From NCBI GenBank assembly GCA_002433075.1, contig DJHM01000030.1:114881-178880 (forward strand): a stretch of DNA of 64,000 nt. Direction: 5' to 3'. Positions 1 to 8,230 of this stretch are shown in pieces. This DNA is from Latescibacteria bacterium UBA6620. Lineage in GTDB: Bacteria > Latescibacterota > UBA2968. The notes beneath the pieces were generated by a model that worked only from the letters and a program-made list of their open reading frames with translations, did no database searches and was not told where the DNA came from. The position numbers and the translations under genes were made by a program. Positions within the stretch are counted from its first letter, which is position 1. Each line of letters starts with the position of its first letter.

Positions 1-190
1 CCGCCTTCTTGCCCTTTTTTGCCTTCCTGGGCTTCTTCGATTTCTTCGTCTTCTTGACGCGTGCCTTGCCATCGACCGCTCGCTTGCCGATCTGCGTCAG
101 CGTCACACGCTGGCGCTTCCAAGGCCTGAGGATGTTCGTAAAGAATCCCTCGGGCGGCTGCTCGGGCTTTTTCTTTTTTTCTTCGGCCAT
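1..190 (-). CDS. Lysine-rich small protein, C-terminus cut by window edge
   Basis: An open frame runs from the ATG at 190 to the window edge without a stop. A GAGG box lies five bases upstream of the ATG. The visible 63 residues start MAEEKKKKPEQPPEG, continue with a short mixed segment containing one Trp, and end in a run dominated by Lys, Arg and Ala. That tail looks like a nucleic-acid-binding or disordered basic tail. I do not recognise the family. Because the gene is truncated, function and length stay open. Confidence 0.55.
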   Translation of the reverse strand, partial: MAEEKKKKPEQPPEGFFTNILRPWKRQRVTLTQIGKRAVDGKARVKKTKKSKKPRKAKKGKKA

Positions 191-303
191 TACACCTCTA
201 TCGTTTCCGCTCGGCCCGGTAGCTGCTGACGTCCTACTGCACAACTACCATAGGCTCAGCAGGAACCTCGTTCAACATCTTCTCAACACGACCACGCGAG
301 GCT

Positions 304-1482
304 TCAGTTGCCAGGCCGAGTCGTCTGACGAAACTCGATCTCGAGGGGGAACGAGAGTCCCTGAATTCTACCGACGACTTCCCACGCCTCCAGATCCACG
401 ACAGCAACGACTGGTCTGAAAATCGCCGGCTCCAGCGTTCCGACATAGGCCCAGACCCCGTCGGGAGTAAGCCCCAGAGCGCTCGTCGCCTCTCCAACAC
501 GCAGACTCCGGACAACAAGATTGCGATCCGTGTCGATTTCAAGGAGCGAGACATCCGCGTTCACGTACAGACGATCTCCGCCCAAAGAGAGCTTCAATTC
601 GTTTGCCCTTCGGGCATCCAGGGCAATTTCACCAACGATATGGTTCGTCACCAGATCAAGGACACCCACGGCTCCACGATTCACGAGCGTGTAGTATGCC
701 GTTCGGCCGTCGGGACTGATCTCGATCGCACCGGGGGATCCGTTGACGTCAATCCGAAGAACCTCAGCAGGCTGCGAGAGATCGACGACCGAAATATCAG
801 ATGCGTTGAGTGTGTAGAGCCACCGTCCATCCCGGCTGAGATCAAGTTCACTGGGTCCGGGACCCACCTGAACGGTATCGATGGCATTCTGCAGATCCAG
901 ATCGACAATGCGGATCAGATTGTTCATCTGTTCCCCGAGGTAAACGGTCCGTTCATCTGCGGAAAGCGCCATTCTCCCCGGACCCACCGTGGGGATGGAC
1001 AGCAAGACCCGGTGGTCCGTATCGAGCACAAATAACCCGAACTGTTCGGTCACGAAAACGCGTTGCTGATCCTCACTCACCACAATGCCGGTGGGAACGC
1101 GAAAAGGGAGAAATTCCTGGTGGAGATGCGTACTCAGTTCGAAGACATCGATGAGACTCGTGCCGCTGTCCACGACGTAAAGCACGTAGTCGGGAAACAA
1201 CTGTGGTTGGCCTGTCGTTCCGAATGCACTCGCGAACTGGAGGAAGTCGCCGAACCCTATCGATCCATCTGAGTCCAGGTCGAAAGCGGGATCGAACTCT
1301 GGCGTTTGGTCCGTTTCGCCAAACCGGTTGGCGAAGGCCAGGAAATCGCTGAACGCCACGCTTCCGTCGCCATCGAAATCCGACGCTCGGGACCCCGCTC
1401 CCTGATAGAAGATCCTGGACCCACTCACAGACCCCGATCCGACGAGTGTCAGAAGCACGATCAGGAAAACAGCAGGCTTCAC
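304..1482 (-). CDS. Secreted EF-hand (dockerin-like) beta-propeller protein
   Basis: 392 residues. The N-terminus is a signal peptide (hydrophobic residues 4-20), so the protein is exported. Two calcium-binding repeats of the dockerin/EF-hand type follow at about residues 35-55 and 68-88 (DFDGDGS..FSDFL and DLDSDGS..FGDFL). The rest, about 105-385, is built from YVTN/lactonase-like beta-propeller blades, with repeated turns such as LSRDGRWLYTL and ISPDGRTAYY. The frame stays open far upstream, but the GTG at 1482 overlaps the stop of the preceding GGDEF gene (GTGA) and starts exactly at the signal peptide, so I chose it. The role is probably extracellular binding or adhesion; no catalytic residues can be named. 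Confidence 0.8.
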   Translation of the reverse strand: MKPAVFLIVLLTLVGSGSVSGSRIFYQGAGSRASDFDGDGSVAFSDFLAFANRFGETDQTPEFDPAFDLDSDGSIGFGDFLQFASAFGTTGQPQLFPDYVLYVVDSGTSLIDVFELSTHLHQEFLPFRVPTGIVVSEDQQRVFVTEQFGLFVLDTDHRVLLSIPTVGPGRMALSADERTVYLGEQMNNLIRIVDLDLQNAIDTVQVGPGPSELDLSRDGRWLYTLNASDISVVDLSQPAEVLRIDVNGSPGAIEISPDGRTAYYTLVNRGAVGVLDLVTNHIVGEIALDARRANELKLSLGGDRLYVNADVSLLEIDTDRNLVVRSLRVGEATSALGLTPDGVWAYVGTLEPAIFRPVVAVVDLEAWEVVGRIQGLSFPLEIEFRQTTRPGN

Positions 1483-2117
1483 GCGGGCTCCGATTCGGTT
1501 CGTTCGAGCAGGACTTCCACCCTGTTTCCCCCCGCTTTCTTCGCAGTGAACAGCGCCCTGCTCAAAGTGCTCATCCTCTCCTCGCCCAACGCCTGGAGGT
1601 CGTCTTCCTCTACCGGTGTCGCCACCGTCACGCCCGCACTGACGGTGATCTGGGTCGTTGTTTCCGCACACGGAAACGCGTGAGTCCGAACTCTTGCCCG
1701 AATCATGTTCGCTCGACCGCGGATATCCTCCACATCTGCAGGGTAAACCATCAACACGAAGTTCGATCCGTCGAGAAGACCCAGTCGGCCGGCATCCCCG
1801 ATTAGTGACTGAATCAAGGCCCCCAGCCCTTTGAGAACCTGGTCTCCGGCCTCGCGACCGTGCATTTCGTTGACACCTCCCAGGTCGTCGGGTGAGACCA
1901 GAAGAAGCCCGACGGACTTTTGCTCTTCGGAGGCGGTCTTGAATGTCTGCGGCACAAATGCCCGCAGGAAGGAAATCTTGTTGGGCAGGCCCGTCAGGGC
2001 ATCGGTCCCCGCCAGCCGCGCCCACCTTCGGTTCTCCTCCCGCAGCCGGGCGACTTCGGTCTCAAGCGAGACAACCTGGGCTTCCAGCGCCCGAACGCGG
2101 TCCGTCTCATCTGGCAT
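1479..2117 (-). CDS. Degenerate GGDEF-domain protein
   Basis: 212 residues. An N-terminal coiled coil (about 5-30) leads into a GGDEF (diguanylate cyclase) fold marked by DALTGLPNK and by GREAGDQVLKGLG. The signature loop that should read GG(D/E)EF is DGSNF, so cyclase activity is unlikely. The protein may be a c-di-GMP or GTP sensor or a scaffold. There is no membrane or receiver domain. It overlaps the upstream methyltransferase gene by 11 bases and is coupled by GTGA to the secreted propeller gene, so the three are probably co-transcribed. Confidence 0.8.
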   Translation of the reverse strand: MPDETDRVRALEAQVVSLETEVARLREENRRWARLAGTDALTGLPNKISFLRAFVPQTFKTASEEQKSVGLLLVSPDDLGGVNEMHGREAGDQVLKGLGALIQSLIGDAGRLGLLDGSNFVLMVYPADVEDIRGRANMIRARVRTHAFPCAETTTQITVSAGVTVATPVEEDDLQALGEERMSTLSRALFTAKKAGGNRVEVLLERTESEPA

Positions 2118-2625
2118 CGCCAGATTCCTTCATGGTGAGCAGCTGGTAGAGAGAGATGCCTGTCGCAACAGACACGTTCAGGGAGTCTTTAGAGCCCAGC
2201 ATGGGAATGTGGACAACCCCGTCACAGCGTTCCAGGGTCTCGGCACGGATCCCTTCCACTTCGTGACCCACAACGATGGCCACCGGGAAGGTCAGTCTCG
2301 ATTTCCTGTAGTCGATGCTGTAATCATTTCTTTCCAAAGCCAGAACGAGTACGCCCTGCTCTCTAAGCAGATCTACGACTTCGCGGGTCGAGTCCTCTTG
2401 GGACCACGGAACGGAGGCTTCGGCACCGAGGGCCACACGACTGATCTCTCGCCGTGGAGGGCACCCCGTGAACCCCGTCAGGTAAACAGCAGCGGCATTC
2501 ACCCCATCAGCGGCCCTAAAAATGGCGCCTACATTAAAAAGCGACCGGACGTTCTCCACCACCACATAGATGGGGTTACGCCCGGCCCAATGAATAAACC
2601 GACAGTCTGTTGGATCAGAAGCCAC
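2107..2625 (-). CDS. SpoU/TrmH-family RNA 2'-O-methyltransferase
   Basis: 172 residues, the length of a minimal SPOUT-fold methyltransferase without an extra RNA-binding domain. The three family motifs are present: ENVRSLFNVGAIFRAADG with the catalytic Arg, VVGHEVEGI, and IPMLGSKDSLNVSVATGI, which form the SAM-binding trefoil knot. Family members transfer a methyl group from SAM to ribose 2'-OH in tRNA or rRNA; which RNA cannot be told here. The start is a GTG at 2625 with a weak ribosome site. It is the first gene of a run that continues into the GGDEF gene. Confidence 0.88.
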   Translation of the reverse strand: MASDPTDCRFIHWAGRNPIYVVVENVRSLFNVGAIFRAADGVNAAAVYLTGFTGCPPRREISRVALGAEASVPWSQEDSTREVVDLLREQGVLVLALERNDYSIDYRKSRLTFPVAIVVGHEVEGIRAETLERCDGVVHIPMLGSKDSLNVSVATGISLYQLLTMKESGDAR

Positions 2626-2682
2626 CAGCCGCCCACCGGCCGTGCGGCCGCGAGGCGATGCACGCAGGCACGTTCGGCCCGC

Positions 2683-2907
2683 TCAGGAAGTCTGCTCCTC
2701 CGGAGGTGTCTGGACCTCCAGATCTGGAGGCGAGGAATGACCGTTCCGCCGCCCCCTCATATCGCTCAGCGCGACCTCCAGCCGTTTTCGAGCCTTCTTC
2801 CCGATCTCTGTTCCGAAAATGACGCCAATCACACCTCCCGCCACAGCGCCGGCCAGAAATCCTGCCCAGAAGCGGTCGCTTGATGAACGAACGTGTCGCG
2901 ACCTCAT
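2683..2907 (-). CDS. YtxH-like small membrane protein
   Basis: 74 residues. After a short basic N-terminus there is a Gly/Ala-rich membrane helix (about 12-33, with FLAGAVAGGVIGVIFG) and then a basic amphipathic segment (EIGKKARKRLE) and a Pro/Glu-rich tail. This is the layout of YtxH-type proteins, whose biochemical function is unknown. Its ATG lies inside the stop region of the upstream gene (ATGA, 2904-2907), so the two are translationally coupled. Confidence 0.65.
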   Translation of the reverse strand: MRSRHVRSSSDRFWAGFLAGAVAGGVIGVIFGTEIGKKARKRLEVALSDMRGRRNGHSSPPDLEVQTPPEEQTS

Positions 2908-3245
2908 GGTGCCCCTCCCTCGTCTGGGTCCTGCTTGAGCATTCGCTTCAGTACTTTGGCCGCCACCTCGGCGTCGCGACCCGACAGGTTGAATCGGCCC
3001 TTGTGTCGATCGGCGCCCTTAGGAACACTTGCTCCCGAGTCTTCGTCATCAAGACCCAGCGACGGCCTTGCCGCGTCGTCGTCGCCCCCGGATCCGGCTC
3101 CGCCCCCCATCCCGAAGAGACCACCACCGCCCCCTGCTTTGCTGGCACCGCCGGATCGGCGGGTCCAGATCATGACCCCGGAGTATGCCGCGATAAGCAT
3201 CACGACAACGACGATCAGTTGTGTCAATTCATCGGTAAAACTCAT
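2904..3245 (-). CDS. Single-pass membrane protein with Gly/Asp-rich linker
   Basis: 113 residues. The ATG at 3245 has a GGGAG box five bases upstream; an ATG further up would add 15 residues without a good ribosome site. One membrane helix (about 9-27, LIVVVVMLIAAYSGVMIW) is followed by a low-complexity Gly stretch, an acidic stretch, and a C-terminal helix rich in Lys and Val (about 85-103). I do not recognise the family. It overlaps the YtxH-like gene by four bases, which suggests a shared function at the inner membrane. Confidence 0.6.
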   Translation of the reverse strand: MSFTDELTQLIVVVVMLIAAYSGVMIWTRRSGGASKAGGGGGLFGMGGGAGSGGDDDAARPSLGLDDEDSGASVPKGADRHKGRFNLSGRDAEVAAKVLKRMLKQDPDEGGAP

Positions 3246-3296
3246 GTGAACTCCCCTCTTATCGTGATTCAAATGTCGCCGATCGTCCAAATCAAG

Positions 3297-3671
3297 TCAA
3301 GCTGTGTCCTCGTTCCAGTCACGAAGCGTTTGCAGTGCATCCCACGTGGCAGGGAATCCACCGAACGCGGCCATCTGAAGAACGACTTCCTCGATTTCTT
3401 CAACGCTTGCCCCGCAACCCAGGGCTCGTTCGTAATGAACACGCAACTGAGCCTGTCGGCCCGTTACAGTGAGCGCTGCGATTGTGCAGAGGAGCCTGGT
3501 CTTCATATCCAAACCCGGTCTCGCGTAGAGATCATTCATTACGTACGCCATCACCTGCTCTTCAAACGCGGGATGTAACGACCGCATCGCGTTCGAAGAT
3601 GCCGAGGCCTTCTCTTCTCCGATCATTTCTGCATACACTTTACGTCCGTTTTCATAACGATCGTCAGCCAT
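3297..3671 (-). CDS. Carboxymuconolactone decarboxylase-family protein
   Basis: 124 residues, all helical by composition, matching the CMD fold (YVMNDLYARPGLDMKTRLL, then HYERALGCGASVEEIEEVVLQMAAFGG and PATWDAL). CMD proteins include 4-carboxymuconolactone decarboxylase and AhpD-like peroxidase partners. The AhpD CxxC pair is absent, so a decarboxylase-like or unknown role is more likely than a thiol peroxidase. It diverges from the S1 protein gene across a 149-base intergenic region. Confidence 0.82.
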   Translation of the reverse strand: MADDRYENGRKVYAEMIGEEKASASSNAMRSLHPAFEEQVMAYVMNDLYARPGLDMKTRLLCTIAALTVTGRQAQLRVHYERALGCGASVEEIEEVVLQMAAFGGFPATWDALQTLRDWNEDTA

Positions 3672-3750
3672 CCGTTTTCCCCCAGTCCCAGTGGTTGTAA
3701 GTGGGGCTGAAACAGAAATAAAGGTTTGCCTCGGAGGCCGAAAGTCATAG

Positions 3751-3803
3751 CTTTAGAAGCTGCTAAAGACCACCGCGGCCGGGCGCAATTCGGGTCGCGC
3801 CCG
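3751..3803 (+). promoter_or_regulatory. Two inverted repeats in the leader of the S1 gene
   Basis: CTTTAG (3751-3756) and CTAAAG (3763-3768) can form a six-pair hairpin. CGGGCGC (3780-3786) and GCGCCCG (3797-3803) can form a seven-pair hairpin that ends 17 bases before the ATG of the S1-domain gene. Ribosomal protein S1 represses its own mRNA in some bacteria through leader structure. Whether these hairpins do so is inference. Confidence 0.3.
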
Positions 3804-3820
3804 CTGACTGAGGATAAGGC

Positions 3821-5056
3821 ATGAACAACCAGCAAGAAACGGAAGATATCACCGAACTCGACAAGAAATACGGCGAAGAGAGGCCGAGTGCCGAATTCTC
3901 CAAAATGCTCGAAGAGGCGGGGCCTGACACGAAGCAGCATCAGGAGGTAGCCGTCGGGAAGAAGGTCAAGGGCACGATTCAGAAGATCGACGACACCAGT
4001 GCCTTTGTCGACTTCGGCGGTCGCAGCGAGGCCGTGATCGACCTTCAGGAACTTCGTTCAGAAAATGGCGAGTTGAATCTTACGGAGGGAGACTCCATCG
4101 AGGCCATCGTCTCATCCCTCGAAGGCGAGATTCGTCTCACCCGATCCCTCCGATCCTCCAACAAGCAAGTCATACGCGAAGCTCACGAAAACGGCCTTCC
4201 CGTCGATGGCCGTGTGACGGGATTCAATAAAGGTGGACTCGTCGTTAACCTCGGCGGTCTTCGTGCTTTCTGTCCCTTGTCTCAGATCGAGATGGGGTTC
4301 TGCCAGAATCCCGAGTCCTACGCGGGCAAGACGCTTTCCTTCAAAATCATCGAACTCCGCGGAGGTGGACGCAATCTCGTCGTCTCTCATCGGGCGATCC
4401 TCGAAGAGGAAGCCAAGGCACGCGGCCTGGCCCTTCGAGAAAAGCTGAATAAAGGTGATGAGCTGGACGGTAAGGTTACCCGGCTCGAGCGGTTCGGGGC
4501 CTTCGTCGATATCGGTGGCGTGGAAGGTCTCGTACACGTCTCCGAAATCAGTCACACGCGTGTGAACAACCCTGGCGATGTGCTCAAAACAGGTCAGACC
4601 ATCAAGGTCAAGATCCTCGACATGAAAGACCTCGGTGGGGACAAAGAACGCATCAGCCTGTCGATTAAGGCACTGGAACCCGACCCCTGGTCGAACCTCC
4701 CCTTCCAGAACGGACAGGTCATTTCCGGTAAGGTCGTCTCCATCCAGAACTTTGGTGCCTTCGTCGAGGTGGCACCCGGTATTGAAGGCCTCGTTCACAT
4801 TTCCCAGTTAACGGGTGAAAAACGGGTCAACAATCCCAGCGAGGTCGTCACCGTCGGCCAAGAAGTGCAGGTCCGCGTCCAGGAAATCGACCGTGTGCAA
4901 CACCGCATCTCTCTTTCGATGCGAGCCGCTCAAGCCGCAGCCGATCAGGAGGCCGAGCAAAGTGTCATGGCTGAATTCCAGTCCAAGGAGCGGCAGAAGG
5001 TCGACGAGGTGGGGGGCTCGATGGCCGACGCTCTCCGCAAGGCCGGCCTGCTGTAG
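3821..5056 (+). CDS. Four-domain S1 RNA-binding protein (RpsA-like)
   Basis: 411 residues. An acidic N-terminal segment is followed by four S1 OB-fold repeats at about 44-116, 129-193, 210-284 and 298-370. The last two are the most typical (FGAFVDIGGVEGLVHVSEIS and FGAFVEVAPGIEGLVHISQL), and the C-terminus is helical and charged. Bacterial ribosomal S1 has four to six such domains; four is within range. It binds mRNA single strands at the ribosome or acts as a related translation factor. It is unclear whether this is the main S1 or a paralogue. The first base of the ATG is 3821. Confidence 0.85.
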   Translation: MNNQQETEDITELDKKYGEERPSAEFSKMLEEAGPDTKQHQEVAVGKKVKGTIQKIDDTSAFVDFGGRSEAVIDLQELRSENGELNLTEGDSIEAIVSSLEGEIRLTRSLRSSNKQVIREAHENGLPVDGRVTGFNKGGLVVNLGGLRAFCPLSQIEMGFCQNPESYAGKTLSFKIIELRGGGRNLVVSHRAILEEEAKARGLALREKLNKGDELDGKVTRLERFGAFVDIGGVEGLVHVSEISHTRVNNPGDVLKTGQTIKVKILDMKDLGGDKERISLSIKALEPDPWSNLPFQNGQVISGKVVSIQNFGAFVEVAPGIEGLVHISQLTGEKRVNNPSEVVTVGQEVQVRVQEIDRVQHRISLSMRAAQAAADQEAEQSVMAEFQSKERQKVDEVGGSMADALRKAGLL

Positions 5057-5071
5057 CCAGGGCCAAGGCTT

Positions 5072-5410
5072 GTGGACCCGGGGTTCGACCTGGATGAGCT
5101 CGCTCGTCACGTTACGTTCCAACCCCTGAGGGCCGGGGGCCCCGGCGGACAGCACCGAAACAAGGTCGAAACAACTGTACGCGCGACCCACACCCCCACC
5201 GGCCTGACCGTCGTCGCTTCCGATCATCGCAGCCAGTCACGAAACAAGCGCGAAGCCCTCTCACGCCTCCGGGCCAAGCTGATCGCACGAGGACGGCGCC
5301 CAAAGCCGAGACGGAAGACCAAACCCTCCCGGTCCTCTGTTCAGCGAAGACTGGAACAAAAAAAACGGCGGTCGCAGATCAAGATTCTGCGCCGCCGTTC
5401 TCGTGACTGA
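5072..5410 (+). CDS. ArfB-like peptidyl-tRNA hydrolase (GGQ domain)
   Basis: 112 residues starting with GTG at 5072. RAGGPGGQHRNKVET contains the GGQ loop that enters the ribosomal peptidyl-transferase centre and triggers release of the peptide from tRNA. The protein lacks the codon-recognition domains of RF1/RF2 and ends in a very basic tail (KRRSQIKILRRRSRD), like ArfB/YaeJ, whose tail probes the empty mRNA channel of stalled ribosomes. The gene lies 16 bases after the S1 gene on the same strand, so the pair may share a transcript. A transcription terminator for the opposite strand is embedded in its last 60 bases. Confidence 0.87.
   Translation: MDPGFDLDELARHVTFQPLRAGGPGGQHRNKVETTVRATHTPTGLTVVASDHRSQSRNKREALSRLRAKLIARGRRPKPRRKTKPSRSSVQRRLEQKKRRSQIKILRRRSRD
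5358..5399 (-). terminator. Rho-independent terminator inside the ArfB-like gene
   Basis: On the minus strand an eight-pair stem (AACGGCGG/CCGCCGTT) and a further six pairs (CGCAGA/TCTGCG), separated by one bulged base, close a seven-base loop. A T-run follows (eight A bases at 5358-5365 on the plus strand). It sits about 20 bases past the stop of the coiled-coil gene at 5421, where a terminator for that gene would be expected. Confidence 0.75.
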
Positions 5411-5420
5411 CGTCCGACTA

Positions 5421-7117
5421 TCACTTGAAGATGTTATCCGGCATGAACTTGTTGTCGCAGTTCAATCGCACGTAGCGCACAAGGGCCTTCTCCTGAAGGT
5501 TCAATTTCTGACCGAGCTTCCGCATCGGTTCCTGACGCTCGGTCAGCTGTTCGCACCGGGTCTTCAGGTTCTTGGAATACCCCATGAGCGTTTGTAACTG
5601 GCTGCGCTGTTTCTCGACGGTTTCCTTCGCCTCTTCCATTTCCACAGCCAGGTTTGAGCCCTTCATGCTCCGAATGTCTTCCTGAATGGCACCAAGCTCT
5701 TCCTGTTGAACATCGATCTGCTTCTTGTAGCTCTCTTCCTGCGCGTCGATCGCGTCGAACCCCACCAGCACCCGTTGCTTCTCCTTCTCTACATCACCGA
5801 TGTAGTCCAGAAGCTCATTGTTCTCCATATTCTCGAACTCGTCGATCGACGGAATCTCCGGATCCCCCTTCAGAAGACTATGTAAGCGGTCGATCTGCTC
5901 GCGGAGAACGAGTCGGGTTTCTTCGAGGTCTTCTTCGAATTTCTCTCTGAGATGTTTCTCACGTCGGAGATCGTCGGCCATTTCCTTGAGAGCCATCTCG
6001 TCATTCTCGGTCTGGTTCTCGAGTTCGCTGATCCGTTCCTCGGACCGCTGAACCTCGCGCTCGTACTCTTCGAGCTCGGCAGAGAGTTTGGTGGGCGGTA
6101 GTTTGCTCTTTCTGAAACTCGCCCTTTCTGGTTCTCCGCCTGCTTCGCCTTCTCCTCGAGCGACTTGACCTTCTTGGCCATTGCCTGAATTTCACGCTCT
6201 TTCTCGTCCAGCGCCGCCTGAATCCGCTTCAGTTCCTGATCGACCGTCCGCTTTTCGTTGGCCATCTTCTCGACATCTGCAGTGATTGAGTCGTTCTTCT
6301 CCCTGAGCGAAGCGAGCAGCTTTTCGTCGCCACGATCTTCAGCTTCATCAGACTGCGCTTCGTCAAGCTCCGGGGCCTGCTCATCCTCATCATCAGGTTC
6401 CGAATCCTCCACATCTGATATCGTGGTCCCAGCGAGGGCATCTAACGCAGTCTGGGGATCCAAGAGCCAGGCTTGCCAACGCTCTTCACCAAGAGCTTCG
6501 ATCAGGTTCAAAAGATCTTCACTCTCCACAGCTTCAGCAGCGACTACAGGCTCATCAACTGCCTCAGCTGGTGCGGCTTCATCCGTCGCATCCACTTCTA
6601 CCGCTTCATCGGCCGGCGCCAGTTCGACGTCTTTCTCTGTATCCACTTCCTCATCGGATCCGGCCGCTTTCAGGCTCGCTTCGAGGCGCTCCAGCTCCGC
6701 CTTGAACGCTTCGGGATCCTCCATCATTCTGGCGAAACGATCTTCCCCCGGTGCCTGCTTGAGAACCGCCATAGGGTCGTCTTCTTCGGTCGGCGTGATC
6801 AGCTTAATCGGGGAACCGTTAGGCGGAACAACCTGGCTGAGCACATTCTTCGCAATCGACTCAGGCGGAAAAGCCGTCAGTTTGTCCCAACGTTCGGTTC
6901 CGTAGCCGGCTCCGTCGAACAATCGTTTGACCGCGTGCATGTCCTCGTTACGCGAAAAATCCCTGGCGCTAGTCCTGAACTCGTTCGCCCAGTCGTTCGT
7001 GTAGAACTTCGGGATCTGGTGCATATGGGGAAATGCGATCCTGAAGTGATCGTAATACGTCCTGAACGTCCTGACGATTTCGATCCAGTGCTGGTATGTT
7101 TTCTCAGAGTTTGCCAT
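5421..7117 (-). pseudogene. Long coiled-coil protein, broken by a frameshift
   Basis: The ATG at 7117 has a GGGAAGG box upstream. About 80 residues with aromatic helices open the protein. A Glu/Asp/Ala-rich disordered region (about 150-265) and a heptad coiled coil follow. The coil is in one frame until about 6125 (..KSLEEKAKQAENQKG) and resumes in another from about 6100 (..KLSAELEEYEREVQRSEERISELENQ) to the stop at 5421. One missing base in 6090-6130 explains it. Joined, the protein would be about 565 residues. I do not recognise the family; a structural or polar role is only a guess. It could be a true pseudogene or a base-calling error, because both halves look well conserved. Confidence 0.7.
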
Positions 7118-7231
7118 ACCCGAGCCTTCCCGGCTTCGATAACCCGGTGGGGGTGCGCAGGCCTTCAGATTAGTTCACGGAATGCCAGATCATAAATTGT
7201 CGAATAATCAGCAAGATATATGTGATAGAGA

Positions 7232-8230
7232 TCACGTCGAGCACTCTTCGGTAAAATGGTCGAAACCCCGAACATCCAACACCTCTCCCGACTTCAGATC
7301 CCGAACAATCCCGCACCCTTCAACAACTTCACCAATGCAGGTTAATTCGTTGTTTAATTGCAACTTGTGGCACAATTCAGGCTCTCCTGTCAAAGCCAAT
7401 TCGTAATCTTCCCCGGCTGAGACCGCGAGCTGCTGGGCGGAGAGACGGGACAGTCGGCAGAATTCTTTCAGAGACGGGGAAATCGGAATTTTCTCAAGAT
7501 CCACGGTCATGTCGACCGAACTAGCCCGGGCCAGGTGCCCCAGATCAGAGGCCAGCCCGTCGGACAGATCGATCATGGCGGTGGCGAGACCACTCTCCGC
7601 TAGGCGGCGCCCGAGCTCAACCCGAGGAAGAGGCCGATGGAGTCGTCTGAGCAGGTATTCCCGCTTCTTCTCAGCCAATCGATCGTCGTTCCCCGCCAAA
7701 TGGAGCCCCGCCCCGGCATCCCCCAGGGTTCCCGACACGAAAATTCGGTCTCCAGGTCGCGCACCGGACCTATACAACACGTGATCGGCAGGCATGCGCC
7801 CCATCAACGTGAGCGAGAACACAAGCGGTCCATTCGTTCTGGTCGTATCGCCTCCGACGATATTCACACCATAACGGCGTCCACATGCAAAAATCCCCTC
7901 GAAAACCCGTTCGAGGTAGCCTGAATCGCACGTGGCGGAGGCACTCACCGAAAGCACAGAGTCTCTCGGCGTTCCCCCCATGGCAGCGACGTCCGACAGG
8001 CTCACGGCCAGAATCTTATAACCCAGTCCCTCTGGCGCTGACCGATCGAACCAGAAGTGGATATCCTCGACCAGGGTGTCGGTCGTGACCAGAAGGACCG
8101 AGTCTGAATCCAGCTCGAGAACAGCGCAATCATCGCCGATCCCCTTGATCACACCGTTTTCCCGCGCCAGACCGTGGGCGGCGATGCGATCGATCAGACC
8201 GAACTCTCCCAACGACTTGAGGTCGCTCAC
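7232..8230 (-). CDS. thiL: Thiamine-monophosphate kinase
   Basis: 332 residues, full family length. ThiL phosphorylates thiamine monophosphate with ATP to give the active cofactor thiamine diphosphate. The signatures are GIGDDCAVLE near the N-terminus, TTDTLVEDIHF, SLSDVAAMGG, GGDTTRT and DLSDGLASDLGHL, which carry the metal-binding aspartates and the nucleotide site. The start is GTG at 8230 and overlaps the stop of the hisA gene upstream as GTGA. A thiamine gene coupled to a histidine-pathway gene is unusual but not informative by itself. Confidence 0.95.
   Translation of the reverse strand: MSDLKSLGEFGLIDRIAAHGLARENGVIKGIGDDCAVLELDSDSVLLVTTDTLVEDIHFWFDRSAPEGLGYKILAVSLSDVAAMGGTPRDSVLSVSASATCDSGYLERVFEGIFACGRRYGVNIVGGDTTRTNGPLVFSLTLMGRMPADHVLYRSGARPGDRIFVSGTLGDAGAGLHLAGNDDRLAEKKREYLLRRLHRPLPRVELGRRLAESGLATAMIDLSDGLASDLGHLARASSVDMTVDLEKIPISPSLKEFCRLSRLSAQQLAVSAGEDYELALTGEPELCHKLQLNNELTCIGEVVEGCGIVRDLKSGEVLDVRGFDHFTEECST

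Noticed and set aside
9..419. Plus-strand open frame at the left edge
   Set aside because: It is the antisense of the lysine-rich partial gene and of the propeller gene's end; its Phe/Arg-rich translation shows no coding features.
6100..6130. Programmed -1 frameshift at AAAGGGC
   Set aside because: The heptamer is in the wrong phase for the zero frame and no stimulatory pseudoknot was seen.
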